This document shows positions 24,149 to 38,141 of a stretch of DNA of 64,000 bases, piece after piece. Position numbers and translations under genes: made by a program. The stretch is from Myxocyprinus asiaticus. Lineage: Eukaryota > Chordata > Actinopteri > Cypriniformes > Catostomidae. Location: contig NC_059368.1 in assembly GCF_019703515.2 (NCBI RefSeq), forward strand, positions 30,478,289-30,542,288, given 5' to 3'. Position 1 is the stretch's first letter, and each line of letters begins with the position of its first letter. A model generated the notes under the pieces. The model was given only the letters and a program-made list of their open reading frames with translations. It ran no database searches and had not been told where the DNA came from.

Positions 24149-24356
24149 GAATGACATCAACAAGAAGCAACAAAATTTCTCCAAAGTAATGAACATTACA
24201 AAATAGCAAAACAAATGTCTTCAAGTTGAAACAAACAGAAACCAGGAGGACTTGTATTTGTGGTTCAGACACATGCTTCAAAGGATCATAGGTAGTGACA
24301 AGACACAATTCCCCATGCCTCCCTGATCTCAAACCACTCTGCATTCCCTGACTCAC

Positions 24357-24455
24357 CCCCGACTTCTCATCGAAGATCTTGATCCCTCCAAAGGACACGG
24401 TGAGAAAAACTTTCTGTTTGTGTTCTCCTTTAGACCGCGCAGAGGCTGCGATTCC
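24357..24455 (-). CDS. dab1: dab1 exon, second part of the PTB domain
   Basis: This 99-bp minus-strand exon encodes 33 residues, starting [20 protein letters not shown] and ending [11 protein letters not shown]. It is the direct continuation of the exon at 34472-34606 in the Disabled-1 PTB fold. The [10 protein letters not shown]...[11 protein letters not shown] pattern is typical of DAB1; DAB2 differs at several of these positions. The acceptor is a pyrimidine tract ending TCTGCAG (24456-24462) and the donor is GTGAGT (from 24356), both in phase 0, so the two exons join without a shift. Coding sequence is uninterrupted and flanking sequence loses coding character at once, as expected for a conserved exon in a repeat-rich gene. 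The next exon, which should carry the rest of the PTB domain, was not found in 1-24356. Confidence 0.93.
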
Positions 24456-25264
24456 CTGCAGAGAAGGAGATAAAACCCAAAACATGAGAAAAGAAGGAAA
24501 ACAGGAAAAATAAAACAGAAATCGAAGAGGGAAAGGCAGATTTTGCTACTTGCTGCAGGCCTTGGGGAGTATTAGCTATTTTGTAAAGAAATTGATTAAT
24601 TTTCTATCTGTCTTTCAATGCTTCGGGTTGGGAGGATCTGGTATGCGCTAGTTTGGAGGGACTGTAACTTTGAGGAGGTTTGCGTTTGTGGCAGCATTTA
24701 CACTTCAAGGGCTAATGCACAGATCCACTATTTCAACAGGTGTTTGTTTTTTTACCTGTTTAAATTCACTTAACACATAACCAACTCTGTTTACATTGAT
24801 ACCCTGTGAGGACCAAAGGAGTTAGGTCAATAGTGAATGGCTTGGAAATGTGCATGTTCTTGTGGTTCCATCAGCTAATCAGTACTGCTATGATGTAATT
24901 TTCCTGTGGCTAACATACAGCTTTCTCTGGATATTATAGACCTCCTTGGAAAAGATGCTCTCGGCCATGATGTGCCATGTATAATATCAAAGCAAGGCTG
25001 TCAAATAGTATGTGCACTATTCCTATTTCAAAACATTACTTAAGGTAATGTCGCTTTATTTATAAAGTTTTTAAGCAAAAAAACATCACAAAAGCAAACC
25101 GAACTGTGAGGGATTTCAACATTTCTTATGTAGCCAAGTGGAGAAATTTCATGTAATTTAACTCGTCATAAATTGGACGCGGTCCCTTTAAGGCCAGAGT
25201 GACATCGGAGTTTGGCAACGCCCACTTTCCGGCACACACTCGTACTGGTTAGAACGAGAGAGCG
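24456..25264. other. intronic sequence before the next element
   Basis: The branch-point and pyrimidine region of the dab1 acceptor lies within the first 30 bases. The rest is unremarkable AT-rich sequence. Confidence 0.5.
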
Positions 25265-25301
25265 TGGCTGTGCCTCATTTGGAAGGATGCGTCCTGCGGA
25301 G

Positions 25302-25347
25302 GTCGCATTTGTCGGCCGCATTTGTCGGCCGCATTTGTCGGCCGCAT
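25302..25347 (+). repeat. 13-bp tandem repeat
   Basis: GGTCGCATTTGTC is followed by three direct repeats of GGCCGCATTTGTC or a close variant, rich in CpG, inside the left arm of the element at 25265. Confidence 0.85.
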
Positions 25348-25717
25348 ACGTCTTCGAGACTGTCTCGTTTCAGAAAAGCGAGTAGGACACTTCGAATGCA
25401 GCCTTCGAATGCGACCTTCTTTCACGGGAATTCGGAGGATGCATGAGGTGTATCCTTCGTGGGCACTCACAACCCACAATTCTTTGCTTCAATGGAAATG
25501 TCTAAAAAATGATGCCAATTTGCACATAAATATGATGTTCAAATGCAAGGAATGTTAATTCCCAAGTTGAAGTACCTCAGTAGATGGGTGCAGAGTATAT
25601 AATATGTATAATTATATTAATATATAATTAAAATAAAGTATTAGACTAAAAGTACACCTGTAAAATCTATTTTATTTTCTCTTTACATCATTATAACTCT
25701 GCTAAAATGTATCCCAT

Positions 25718-26067
25718 TGTGGCAGTGAGGGCGTGGTCAAGCATCTCTCCGGAGAGAGAGAAAGCGGTAAGGGCGCTTACACCTGAGTTAAATTATGTCT
25801 AACACCTGTCTCTAATTTCAGTGAGCACGGGGAGAGCGGCATAAAAGAGCCACACCGCCAGTAGACAAGAGAGAGAGATTGGCACAAGAAAGGCCATGGT
25901 GGAATATGTTGTTATGTAGATAATGTAATGAAGTGGGACTATCTAAATAACTATTTGTTTGTGAAACTGTGGAGTGTGTGGAACTGTAGGCTACAGGGTG
26001 CTCAATTAAATGCCTACCTCAACCAGGAAACCTTGCTTCTTGCCTACTTCTCAGTGGAAGGGTGACA
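25718..26067 (+). mobile_element. solo LTR, copy 1
   Basis: It begins TGTGGCAGTGAGGGCGTGG and ends GGTGACA, giving TG...CA ends. It contains a TATA-like CATAAAAG at about 25842. The core (AAGCGGTAAGG...ACACCTG...TCTAACA...CAGTGAG...ATAAAAG) is shared with 49315-49577, so both belong to one LTR family. No coding region adjoins it and I could not find a target duplication. Confidence 0.6.
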
Positions 26068-26271
26068 CTTCCCTTCCAGAGGAACTTTATCTTCTCACAC
26101 AAAGCGCTTGCACTTGTTAAAGAGTGGCGTGCTGTCATAGCAACCATGTAGCGTTCCGTTTCCGTTTGTCCTACGAAGGCCGTCTTGTTTAAAGGAGGAC
26201 ACTCGGTATACTGCAGCCTTCAAAGGACGCATCCTACCTAGCATGCAGCCTTCCAAACGAGACACGGCCCA

Positions 26272-26984
26272 TATGTTGCACAAGTGAGCTCCCGGTGTTC
26301 ATCGGTTGAGAATTCTTTGGGTAAATATCAAATTTTACACAAAATGCTCAATTGCATTAAATGTGTTCAGAAGAGTTGACTGTTAAAACTGAGTGTTTGT
26401 TATGGATCATTTTTGAAGGATGCATATGGGTTGCATGTGTGGAGTTTGACCACATTCTGTGCACATGTGAGAACTGGGTATGTAAATTGATAATCAAATG
26501 TTTGTTTATAGCCCAGAGTGTTTTCCAGTTTAGTGAACAGCTGTAATACGTGTTATATGAGAACATATGTAATGAGAATTCTATTGATTTAAACTGCAAT
26601 ACATGTCCTTAAAGCCTGGTTAAAACAAAGCAAAATGCTTTTATTGAAGTATGTGTTACATGCATAAATACTGTAAGCAGGTACTTGAATGTATAAAATG
26701 CTGTGGATGATATAAACATGTATTAAAATTATGTATGCTGAAGCATAGGGGTAGGCTGATGCTCCGTTTGGTTTTTGTTTTTTGACAGTTTTTCATTGTA
26801 CCTTATTTCATTTCTGTTCTTTAAATTTACCATTTTTCAAATAAGTATGTGAATGTGTTTTCATTCAAAACCTGTTCTCCCTATGGCCAGTCCACCCCTG
26901 CAGCGTCAGAAGAAAACCCCCAAAATGTGTCCAGTGTGGCTATTTGCAGCCCACCAGCTACACTAAAATAAACAATATTCATTA
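26272..26984. other. intronic sequence, nothing recognised
   Basis: AT-rich; two overlapping open frames on opposite strands at 26357-26599 have no recognised domain. Confidence 0.45.
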
Positions 26985-26988
26985 TTAA

Positions 26989-27651
26989 AGGAATGGTTCA
27001 CCCAAAAAGGAAAATTCACTCATTTATTTGCTCTCTTGCCATCCTAGATGTGTGTGGGGGTTTTTTTTTTTTTTTTTTTTAAAAAGAATCTCACCTCTGT
27101 AGGTCCATACAATGCAAGTGAATTCTTACCAAAACTTTGAAGCTCCAAAAAGTGCATAAATGCAGCATAACAATCCAGTGGTTAAATCCATGTCTTCTGA
27201 AGCGATCCAATCGGTTTTGGGTGAGAACTAGACCAAAATATAATTCCTTTTTCACTATAAATCATGATTCAAGCTCAATTACACTTCCTAGTGCCATCTA
27301 GTGCTCTGCTCAAGGTGCAAGGAAGTGTAATCAAGCTTTAAATCATGATTGTGCCAAAAGACTGCACTGGCAAGATGTACAGTGAAAAAGGAGTTATATT
27401 TTCTGTTCTCATCCAAAATAAATTAGATTACTTCAGTAGACATGGATTAAAGTCATATGGATTACTTTAATGCTGCCTTTATGTGCTTATCAGAGCTTCA
27501 AAGTTTGGTCACCATTCACTTTCATTGTATGGACCTACAGGGCTGAAATATTCTTAAAATCTCTGTGTTCTGCAGAAGACAGACATTCAAATCTGGGATG
27601 GCATGAGGATGAGAAAATGAAAGAATTTTTATTTTGGGGTGAACTATTTCT
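26989..27651 (+). mobile_element. full Angel-type element
   Basis: TTAA flanks both ends (26985-26988 and 27652-27655). The left terminus is AGGAATGGTTCACCC and the right is GGGGTGAACTATTTCT. Paired internal blocks (GTCCATACAATGCAAGTGAA on the left, TTCACTTTCATTGTATGGAC on the right) show that most of the element is inverted repeat. A poly-T run at 27061-27080 lies in the left arm. Confidence 0.85.
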
Positions 27652-27918
27652 TTAAGCAGACCTAGCCTATCTGTTGCGTATGAATTTTGATATTATGAAT
27701 TAAGAGGAGAATCAGACACAAGTGTTTAGATGGATTGTATAGCTAGATCTGTATATGGATTTAGAGCTACATCTGAAAGTAGCCCACATCGGATTGTAAA
27801 AGGAAGCAAAAAAAAAAATCTGATATATAAGTTTTTGCTGTTTACATGCAACAATATTCGATCTGTGCCAGATATCAGGGGCGGGGTGGGATTGGTTGAG
27901 AGTGTAAATGCAGACTAT

Positions 27919-28071
27919 GTCCCTGCTGAAAACAGACCTTAAACCAGCCTATGCTGGATTTCTGGTCTAAACTGGTCTCCCACACTGGTCTGTTTTATAG
28001 GGCTTTTGAGCTGGTCAGGATGGGATACCAGCTTAAACCAGGGTGGTTTAAGCTGTATTTTTAGCAGGGAT
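27919..28071. mobile_element. small palindromic MITE (GCTGGT family)
   Basis: The ends CCCTGCTGAAAA and TTTTTAGCAGGGA are complementary. The interior alternates AAACCAGCCTATGCTGG- and CTGGTC-type words in both orientations. This is the short GCTGGT palindrome family common in cyprinids. Confidence 0.75.
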
Positions 28072-29496
28072 CTCTCTGTGTGTAAGAGAAAGGCAAACAG
28101 AGAAGAAGAGAGAGAACCCATTTTTTCTTGAACATAGCATAAGGCAATGAATTAGCTTTCAGCCAGAGAATGAAATGCTGACTGTCCACTTTTACAGTCA
28201 ACCCTCAAAAGCACCACAGCCTAAAGTGGTGAAACAGCCTTTGAAGACTTTTGTAGTCTAAGGGTCGCTACCTTTTTGATGATTACCTTTGTCAACCAAT
28301 CAGACAAGCCTGTTTCTTGATCTTCATTTCAAGAATGCAGAGGAAAACACATGCCAGTTGTATGATGTATGTTTGCACACCATTATGCCCATCCACATGT
28401 GCTTGTGGGTTGATGAATGAGCCGTGGCTGGGAGATCACTCTGCAAAGAGCACAAGCTCTGACATTTCAAAGCAGGAGGGTGTGAATTAGTGGTGCTGGA
28501 GTGAAGAAGAGACTGACATGAAATATAAGAGGATAATTTTTGTTTCTTGCCAGCCAGTGAGCCAGGGGAAGGCAAAGGCAAGAGAAAATATGTCGTTTTT
28601 CTGTAGGAGAAATTGGACTGACGGTGGATCATTATTATTATATATATATATATTTTTTTTTTTTCATGACTTACATTTTGGTCTGTTCATCACACAAAGC
28701 TATCATTTGGCTCTTATATGATTTGGACTACTTTAAAGATACTTTTATGTTTTTTGTTTTTGCATCTTTCTTGAAGTTTTGCATGCTTTTAAAATTAAAT
28801 GTAGCTGCACAAAAACAAACAAACAAACAAACATCAATTCTTCAGAATTTCCCCTTTTGTGTTACGCAGCAGAAAGAAAGTAATACTGGTTTAGAATGGC
28901 ATGATGGTGAGTAAATAATGAAAAAGTAAGTTTATTTAGCATGGGCTAATTATCAAGGGAGACAGGGGATTATCCTAACAGACACTGCTCAAAACTTTAG
29001 TTTGAAACTCCCCTTACAAACAGTGTGATAAGCGGAGAGATAGAAAGAGAGAGGAATAAGAGATTAAAAATGATAACACAGGGTCGTTTGCTAAGGAGTG
29101 GAGGACTGTGGGAATATGAGTATGGATTATGTGTCTGGGTGAGTGAGGGGTAAACAGCTTTGATCAATAACAGTCTGGATGTTCTAATCAAACCAACATG
29201 CAAATCAGATGGTGAAATCACCAGCTCTCTCAAACACACAGAGAAGTAAATAATCAAACGAAACTGATGAATGGTGAGAAAAGGGGGTTGATTTACAAAA
29301 ACGAAAAAAAAAAAAAAAAAAAAGAAAACAGATTTTCGGAGAGAGCAATGCACAGAGGCAGAAGTGTAATAGCTTGCATTTACATTTTATAACACACATA
29401 CAGCACTCTGACCCCTGGTGTTCACAGGGCTCATTACCTAATATGATGGATGTGGCTTATCAACCTACTGAAGTAAGAGGCCTATATGCAATATAT
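28072..29496. other. intronic sequence with simple repeats
   Basis: Holds short TA and poly-T tracts (28636-28664), an (AAAC)n tract (28812-28832) and a poly-A run (29305-29323). No gene was recognised. Confidence 0.5.
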
Positions 29497-29509
29497 ACAT
29501 ACACACATA

Positions 29510-29604
<95 letters not shown>

Positions 29605-29625
29605 CATACATACATACATACAACC
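29490..29625 (+). repeat. (CA)n(TA)n(CATA)n microsatellite
   Basis: A compound tract of ACAC, TATA and TACA units. It generates the artefactual HTHTHT/YIYIYI open frame here. Confidence 0.97.
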
Positions 29626-31439
29626 ACAGAGGGTCGATGTTTGGCTGGTTAACTTCAGCAGTACCTTTCTGTAGTAGATGGCGTAACTACACCATTATGG
29701 GGGCAAAAATCATGTTTCTGTGTTGATGGCCATTTAAAAGTAGCCATGCATTCTGACAGATTAAATCTTTTTACAAGCAACATATTAATTGAACAAATTT
29801 CATGATATTATATGTTTCACCAGTTGCCAATTTTTGTAGGGCTCATGTAGCAATGTAAATTGACATACTGTATGTTTTACCTTGTCTTCTGCAAGGAGTT
29901 AATATAGAGTGATTAGTCACATGACATTTACAGCTCAGGTGATTGGCTCAAAAATAATAATACGAATTCCGATATCAGTACCCATGAAGCAAAGATGGCA
30001 TCATCCCTGTTGTGCTGCATGAATCTGCTGAGCAAATGCCATTGAGAGGAAAGTGAATGCTAATACCGTAGATAGCTCTCTCCACGTGTATTACACCTCC
30101 TCAACATCTACACATATCTGCAAATTAATTCTCTAAAGACCATGTCCAAACCAGGTGCAAAGTGACAAGTTTCCAGTAACAAGTCATTTGTCTGTTTACA
30201 CTAAAAGGGTAAATGTGACCCAAGTCTCTTTCAAGGCAAGCCAGTACACTTGGCGTCCATCTTTGGAATGCTTCTGTGCAGCTTCTATGTAAACAAGTGG
30301 CATAATACAGCTACTCTCCTCTTGAATAGGGAAAGATTGAAATCTCCAAAATGGCTGGTCAAGATTACGATCAAATAACATATTTAAAATCTGTAGTAAA
30401 ATATGACAACAATGGTATCATAAATTGTGCTTCTTTAGCTCAGATCACACTAAAAAACACTATTTGTCAGGCTGGTTTAGCTAATAGGCATGCACATTCT
30501 CAAGTTAATTAACAGGCAATGTCTGTATCTGAAAGGTGATTGGATCTTTTAGATGTAAGGCGGGACTTCCTTTTCTACATCTGTTGGCTGTTCCAGTTTT
30601 TCCCATTCATTTTAATACCAGCAGTCCATCTCTGCTAAACTGTCTCTGATGCAGCTGATCACAGCCAATCAGAACATTTAACATTATGGACCAATAAGAT
30701 TTCACTGTGGGCGGGGCTACCTAATGCAATGCCACAGAAATACAAGCCAAGCTACCAAAACAAATTTCCTAGTGCTTACTGCTTGTCACAAAAACAATTC
30801 TAAAAGCTTTATCATTTGTTACTTTGTCACTTTACATCTGTTTACGACACTGTGTTAAGCTCCATTTTCACTGTCTCCGACATTCACGTACAACTGTCGT
30901 ATTTCTCCCCCTAGTGGCAGTTGTGAAAACTGTCAATTTGCATGCATTGTATTTTATTCAATGTAACTGAGAAGGTTTGCTATCAAACCTCAGAATGACA
31001 TTACTGTGTGTGATTATGTTGAGCAAATGGATTAATTCAATTAAATGTATTATTAATATTCACTCAGTGCTTAATATTATCATTATTTTTTTTATCATTA
31101 TTTACTATTAATACTGTATTGTTTATTATTATGATAATTAACAACAACAACAACAAAAACAACAACAATTTACCAAATAGGTAATAGAAATTCATAAATG
31201 ATATTAAATATGAAAGTTTGCGTTTGCGGAAATAAATGATACATATAATTTTAATCATACATGTACTATAATTACAAAAGCCTTTTGTAATATATTTGCA
31301 ACGTAAATGATTATTTCTGACGTCTACATTTATAATCTTCCAATAAACAGAAGTAGCAGGCGTTTAGAATAAAGTTTAGGACAAAATCTACTGATAATAT
31401 TTCTCACTTAGTGCTCAGTTTTGAATGAATACATTACAT
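29626..31439. other. intronic sequence, nothing recognised
   Basis: AT-rich; short (AAC)n tract at 31141-31168. The sequence at 30680-30720 (CCAATAAGATTTCAC...GGGCGGGGC) resembles a CCAAT/GC-box pair, but nothing else supports a promoter. Confidence 0.4.
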
Positions 31440-32560
31440 CCAGTCGGGTGGTTGCATACAGTTAAGTCGCACAAATTGAAATGTTTCAACGCAGCCAAAG
31501 TTTAAATAGGATCCGAAAATTATGCATCCGCAGACAGCGCCCGTCCCACTCTCCATTGGAAATGACTGACTTCTGGCGGTTTAACACTCTTGCCAGGCAG
31601 AGAGAAGCCGGTTATCTACTAGCCAAATGCGTGTGCGGGTATATTTGTGAGGGGGTCGCGTGTGTGTGTGGTTAGTAAGAGAGAGAAAGAATAAAGTGGT
31701 GGCACTGAAGCTGGTTTCGCGATCATGGGAGAGACAGCAGCTGTTAGTTTATCACTCAGAGACCCAGTGAACGGCTCGTAAACCGTCCCGCGGTCTTTGG
31801 TTCTTTAATGGATAAACTCAGTGTGCCGATCCCACCCGCAATGGCGGAAATACACAACAGTCCAACGTGGTTGTGTATTTCCGCCATCGAGGGTGAGATC
31901 GCAAAAGAGATCACAGCAAAATCTAATTCGTGATAACAGTACGTTACAGTAATACCTTAAGTATTTTTAGCAGCAATGAGTGGGCTCGGCGGTCTGTAAA
32001 CTGTACAAGCAATAACCTTGATACACAAGAATAACACACTATAATATTCTATCTCTGCCCAGACGTAAACCTCTTACTTGAATCGTGTGAGGACGCAGGT
32101 AGAATGTGTGTTCATCCGTCCTTTAACTCCAACTCGGTTCCTCGAGACTCAGGTGATGATGGGAGGCTGTTTCCTCGCTCTGTAGAAGAGGGAAGAGAAA
32201 TCTTCTTTCTTCACTTCTGCAGGCAAACGGATGAAGATGCGGATTGCTCAGCTGTCTCCTTCGGATCCGTTAGAGTGTTCGGTGGAACACAGAGTAATCT
32301 CAACTCATGGAGATGGAGATTGTATAGCCACAGTTTCAAGTTGTACGTTACTTCCTTGTGCAACGAGGCTACACCTGAGAGCAGCGATGAGCTGCGTCTA
32401 CGTACGGCACGCAAAGTTGCTGGAAGCGATGCCCAGAAGGATTTCAGAGGTATTTCTACTCCCGATGACGTCATGTTTGAGGGGCATTCTGTCGTGCACC
32501 TCATTCAATAGGAGTTGAGAGTTCGATCCTTTGGAATTTCACACACAGGTGTAAAGTGAG
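31440..32560. other. CpG-rich island of unknown nature
   Basis: CG dinucleotides are visibly denser here than in the flanks (for example CTCGTAAACCGTCCCGCGG and CGTCTACGTACGGCACGC). The plus strand is open at 32104-32511 (135 codons), but the product has no recognised domain and an overlapping minus-strand frame is similarly long. It could be an intragenic promoter island, an LTR of an unrecognised retrotransposon, or another repeat. It contains the hairpin at 31841-31887. Confidence 0.45.
31841..31887. repeat. perfect 18-bp-arm hairpin
   Basis: ATGGCGGAAATACACAAC (31841-31858), an 11-base spacer, then its exact complement (31870-31887). It lies in the centre-left of the CpG-rich island. Confidence 0.95.
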
Positions 32561-32737
32561 CAAGGCTTCATGGGATTTGTAGTCTGTTTTGGACTCCCTT
32601 TGTTTGATTTTAGCACGGTTGTTATCAGTAAGATTTTATGACTGTGTGTGTAGGCCTCAGTTAGGCTTTATGACTCTGTGCAGGCCTGCCTTTGTCTTAT
32701 ATCTGAATACATGAGGCCCAACATATATATATATGTA

Positions 32738-34311
32738 CAGGTGCATCTCAATAAATTAGAATGTCATGGAAAAGTTCATTTATTTCAGTAATTCAACTCA
32801 AATTGTGAAACTCGTGTATTAAATAAATTCAATGCACACAGACTGAAGTAGTTTAAGTCTTTGGTTCTTTTAATTGTGATGATTTTGGCTCACATTTAAC
32901 AAAAACCCACCAATTCACTATCTCAAAAATTTAGAATACATCATAAGACCAAAAAAAAAAAACATTTTTAGTGAATTGTTGGCCATCTGGAAAGTATGTT
33001 CATTTACTGTATATGTACTCAATACTTGGTAGGGGCTCCTTTTGCTTGAATTACTGCCTCAATTCAGCGTGTCATGGAGGTGATCAGTTTGTGGCACTGC
33101 TGAGGTGGTATGGAAGCCAAGGTTTCTTTGACAGTGGCCTTCAGCTCATCTGCATTTTTGGTCTCTTGTTTCTCATTTTCCTCTTGACAATACCCAATAG
33201 ATTCTCTATGGGGTTCAGGTCTGGTGAGTTTGCTGGCCAGTCAAGCACACCAACACCATGGTCATTTAACCAACTTTTGGTGCTTTTAGCAGTGTGGGCA
33301 GGTGCCAAATCCTGCTGGAAAATGAAATCAGCATCTTTAAAAAGCTGGTCAGCAGAAGGAAGCATGAAGTGCTCCAAAATTTCTTGGTAAACAGATGCAG
33401 TGACTTTGGTTTTCAAAAAACACAATGGACCAACACCAGCAGATGACATTGCACCCCAAATCATCACAGACTGTGGAAACTTAACACTGGACTTTAAGCA
33501 ACTTGGGCTATGAGCTTCTCCACCCTTCCTCCAGACTCTAGGACCTTGGTTTCCAAATGAAATACAAAACTTGCTCTCATCTGAAAAGAGGACTTTGGAA
33601 CACTGGGCAACAGTCCAGTTCTTCTTCTCCTTAGCCCAGGTAAGACACCTCTGACGTTGTCTGTGGTTCAGGAGTGGCTTAACAAGAGGAATACGACAAC
33701 TGTAGCCAAATTCCTTGACACGTCTGTGTGTGGTGGCTCTTGATGCCTTGACCCCAGCCTCAGTCCATTCCTTGTGAAGTTCACCCAAATTCTTGAATCG
33801 ATTTTGCTTGACAATCCTCATAAGGCTGCGGTTCTCTCGGTTGGTTGTGCATCTTTTTCTTCCACACTTTTTCCTTCCACTCAACTTTCTGTTAACATGC
33901 TTGGATACAGCACTCTGTGAACAGCCAGCTTCTTTGGCAATGAATGTTTGTGGCTTACCCTCCTTGTGAAGGGTGTCAATGATTGTCTTCTGGACAACTG
34001 TCAGATCAGCAGTCTTCCCCATGATTGTGTAGCCTAGTGAACCAAACTGAGAGACCATTTTGAAGGCTCAGGAAACCTTTGCAGGTGTTTTGAGTTGATT
34101 AGCTGATTGGCATGTCACCATATTCTAATTTTTTGAGATTGGTGGGTTTTTGTTAAATGTGAGCCAAAATCATCACAATTAAAAGAACAAAAGACTTAAA
34201 CTACTTCAGTCTGTGTGCACTGAATTTATTTAATACACGAGTTTCACAATTTGAGTTGAATTACTGAAATAAATGAACTTTTCCACGACATTCTAATTTA
34301 TTGAGATGCAC

Positions 34312-34314
<3 letters not shown>
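32738..34314 (-). mobile_element. complete Tc1-like transposon
   Basis: The ends are CAGGTGCATCTCAATAAATT and its complement, each flanked by TA (32736-32737 and 34315-34316). The terminal inverted repeats are about 200 bp and nearly identical, and a transposase gene lies between them on the minus strand. At 1,577 bp it has the normal length for a Tc1-like element of fish, and similarity of the two ends suggests fairly recent insertion. Its right end is only about 157 bp from the dab1 exon at 34472. Confidence 0.95.
33141..34058 (-). pseudogene. Tc1-like DDE transposase, one late frameshift
   Basis: The 305-residue frame starts MVSQFGSLGYTIMGKTADLT; the second Met (MGKTADLTVVQK) is the usual family start. 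The N-terminal half has the helix-turn-helix region (TFIAKEAGCSQSAVSKHVNR) and a basic GRKKCGRKR motif. The catalytic part shows all three acidic positions in context: FSDESKF, QQDLAPAHTA and SPDLNPIENL. The frame ends early at KRPKMQMS because an A-run near 33162 is one base short of what the downstream coding sequence needs. About 50 more C-terminal codons are readable in the next frame and run to about 33010. It is otherwise intact, though it may be inactive. Confidence 0.93.

Positions 34315-34377
<63 letters not shown>
34315..34377 (+). repeat. (TA)n(CA)n microsatellite
   Basis: A compound tract directly between the Tc1 end and the dab1 donor, within 160 bp of the exon. Confidence 0.97.
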
Positions 34378-34429
34378 TTAAATAATACATTATAATGACC
34401 CTGCTTTAGACCAGATTTTCTCATACTTA

Positions 34430-36536
<2,107 letters not shown>

Positions 36537-36539
<3 letters not shown>

Positions 36540-36622
36540 CGTCACCACTAGTCAAATTCAACTCGACTAATGGGCTTGACTAGTCAACCATTAAAAATCA
36601 GTAGTCATGCAATCCCATACGT
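36537..36622. mobile_element. hAT-type fragment (ACTAGTC family)
   Basis: CACTAGTCAAATTCAACTCG, GGGCTTGACTAGTCAACCAT and AATCAGTAGTCATGCAATCCC resemble the ends of the elements at 21781 and 58030. Only one end is present. Confidence 0.5.
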
Positions 36623-37460
36623 TGCAATTACTGGCCAAAACCTAGGCTTTCTCAGATTGTCAAGCCAGCAGAACTCTCTAGTGAACCTCTAGGCACCCTT
36701 TCAAAACGGAAGTTCTCAAGGAACTTAGAAAATTTAAGGCTTAAGTGCTTAATGGAACCCATAAATAACTGCAAGAACTTTAAAGACTGTCAGTGGTTAA
36801 GTTCCGTAAGTATTCAATAGGATATTAAAAGTAACAGTTCACCCCAAAATAAAAATTCTGTCTTATTTACTCACCCTTGTGTTGTTTCTAACCAAAAGAC
36901 CATTCTTTCAAGGAACACGAAAGGAAATGTTATTTATTTTATACTTCACACATCTTTTTGTCATAATGATTGAAGTGAATAGTGATTCTGGGCTGTCATG
37001 CTTCATAAAGGACTATAAAAAACACCAAAACCACAGTAAAAGTAGTCGATGCACCTCATGTACTAATTTCTACATCTTTTTCAGCCATACATTCACTTTA
37101 TGTGGTGAACAGTGCACACATCAAATATGGGATCAATAACATCAAACATTGTTTTTTTGCACGTCTCAAGACCGAATATCATGATGCCATGACACAATAA
37201 CCAATGAGGTTTGATGTAATATTGACTTGTCGCCATATTTGATTTGGGCTGTTTACAGGAGCTGATCAATGATTTGATTTGATATGAGATTAAATACCGA
37301 CTTAAATTTCGGTCTGTTCATCATACAATGTGATTGTAAGCCTTCAAAAGACTTGAAAAACGTGCACGAGACACACTGACTACATTTACTTTGGCTTTAT
37401 GGTGTGTTTTTTGTCGTTTAATGAGCTTAAAAGATGTGAATTACTACACACTATCCTTGA

Positions 37461-37462
<2 letters not shown>

Positions 37463-37512
<50 letters not shown>
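37463..37512 (+). repeat. (AT)n(AC)n microsatellite
   Basis: Compound tract running into the left end of the Tc1-type MITE. Confidence 0.95.
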
Positions 37513-37519
<7 letters not shown>

Positions 37520-37939
37520 TTATCGTTCAAAAGTTTAGGGTCACTTACTCATTCTTTATTTATTTATTTATTTATTCACATTTTAGAATAATATTAAAGT
37601 CATCACGACTATGGAATAATAGAAATGGAAATATGGGAATTATGTTGTGACTAAACAAAATCCAAAATAAATCAAAACTGTGTTATATTTTAGCATCTTC
37701 AAAGTTGCCACACTGTGCCTAGATTTTGCAGAAATGTACTCTTGGCATTTTCTAAACCATCTTCTTGAGGTATCACCCTGGGTTGCTTTTTAAACAGTAT
37801 TGAAGGAGTTCCCGTCTATGTTGGGCACTTATTGGTTGCTTTTCCTAATTATTCGGTCCAAGTCATCCATTTCAAAAACTTTTTTTTTTTTTTAAATAAA
37901 ATTTTAGTTTTGTAATTAAATAAATGAATATGTTGGCAC

Positions 37940-38007
<68 letters not shown>

Positions 38008-38141
38008 TTATTTATTTATTTTTTTTTTTTGTCTACAAAACTAATTTCAAACATTTAAGCATATGCCTTCAGATCAAAAGATTTTTAAGATCATGAGAAA
38101 CATTTCAGGCAAGTGACCCCAAACTTTTGAATGGTAGTGTG
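37513..38141 (-). mobile_element. Tc1/mariner-type MITE, copy 2
   Basis: The right end on the reverse strand reads CACACTACCATTCAAAAG next to a TA, and the left end has GTTCAAAAGTTTAGGGTCAC. Most of the body aligns with 10574-11111 in the opposite orientation. It contains a (TA)n tract at 37944-38002 absent from copy 1. No coding sequence. Confidence 0.85.

Larger units (their letters stand above)
1..24356 (-). other. dab1 downstream intron, partial
   Basis: Everything below the GTGAGT donor at 24356 is most simply the next dab1 intron, running off the window start. I looked for the following PTB exon (the part of the domain around an RAFGYVCG motif in mammals) and did not see it. The interval is filled with the repeats listed separately. 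Confidence 0.6.
25265..26271. mobile_element. inverted-repeat DNA element of unknown family
   Basis: The left end (GGCTGTGCCTCATTTGGAAGG) and the complement of the right end (GGCCGTGTCTCGTTTGGAAGG) match at most positions. Both continue with GATGCGTCCT- and TTCGAATGC/TTTGAAGGC-type words. No transposase is visible. A solo LTR sits inside. Confidence 0.65.

Noticed and set aside
23805..24485. 226-codon minus-strand open frame spanning the dab1 exon
   Set aside because: Only 24357-24455 is coding. The frame merely reads through both splice sites into intron and Tc1 antisense sequence.
29374..29652. Open frame of HTHTHT and YIYIYI
   Set aside because: Translation of the compound CA/TA microsatellite.
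30680..30720. CCAAT and GC-box-like words suggesting a promoter
   Set aside because: The words are isolated, with no CpG enrichment, TATA box or exon nearby; likely chance.
32104..32511. 135-codon plus-strand open frame in the CpG-rich island
   Set aside because: No recognisable domain, an equally long antisense frame, and higher GC content makes chance open frames likely.
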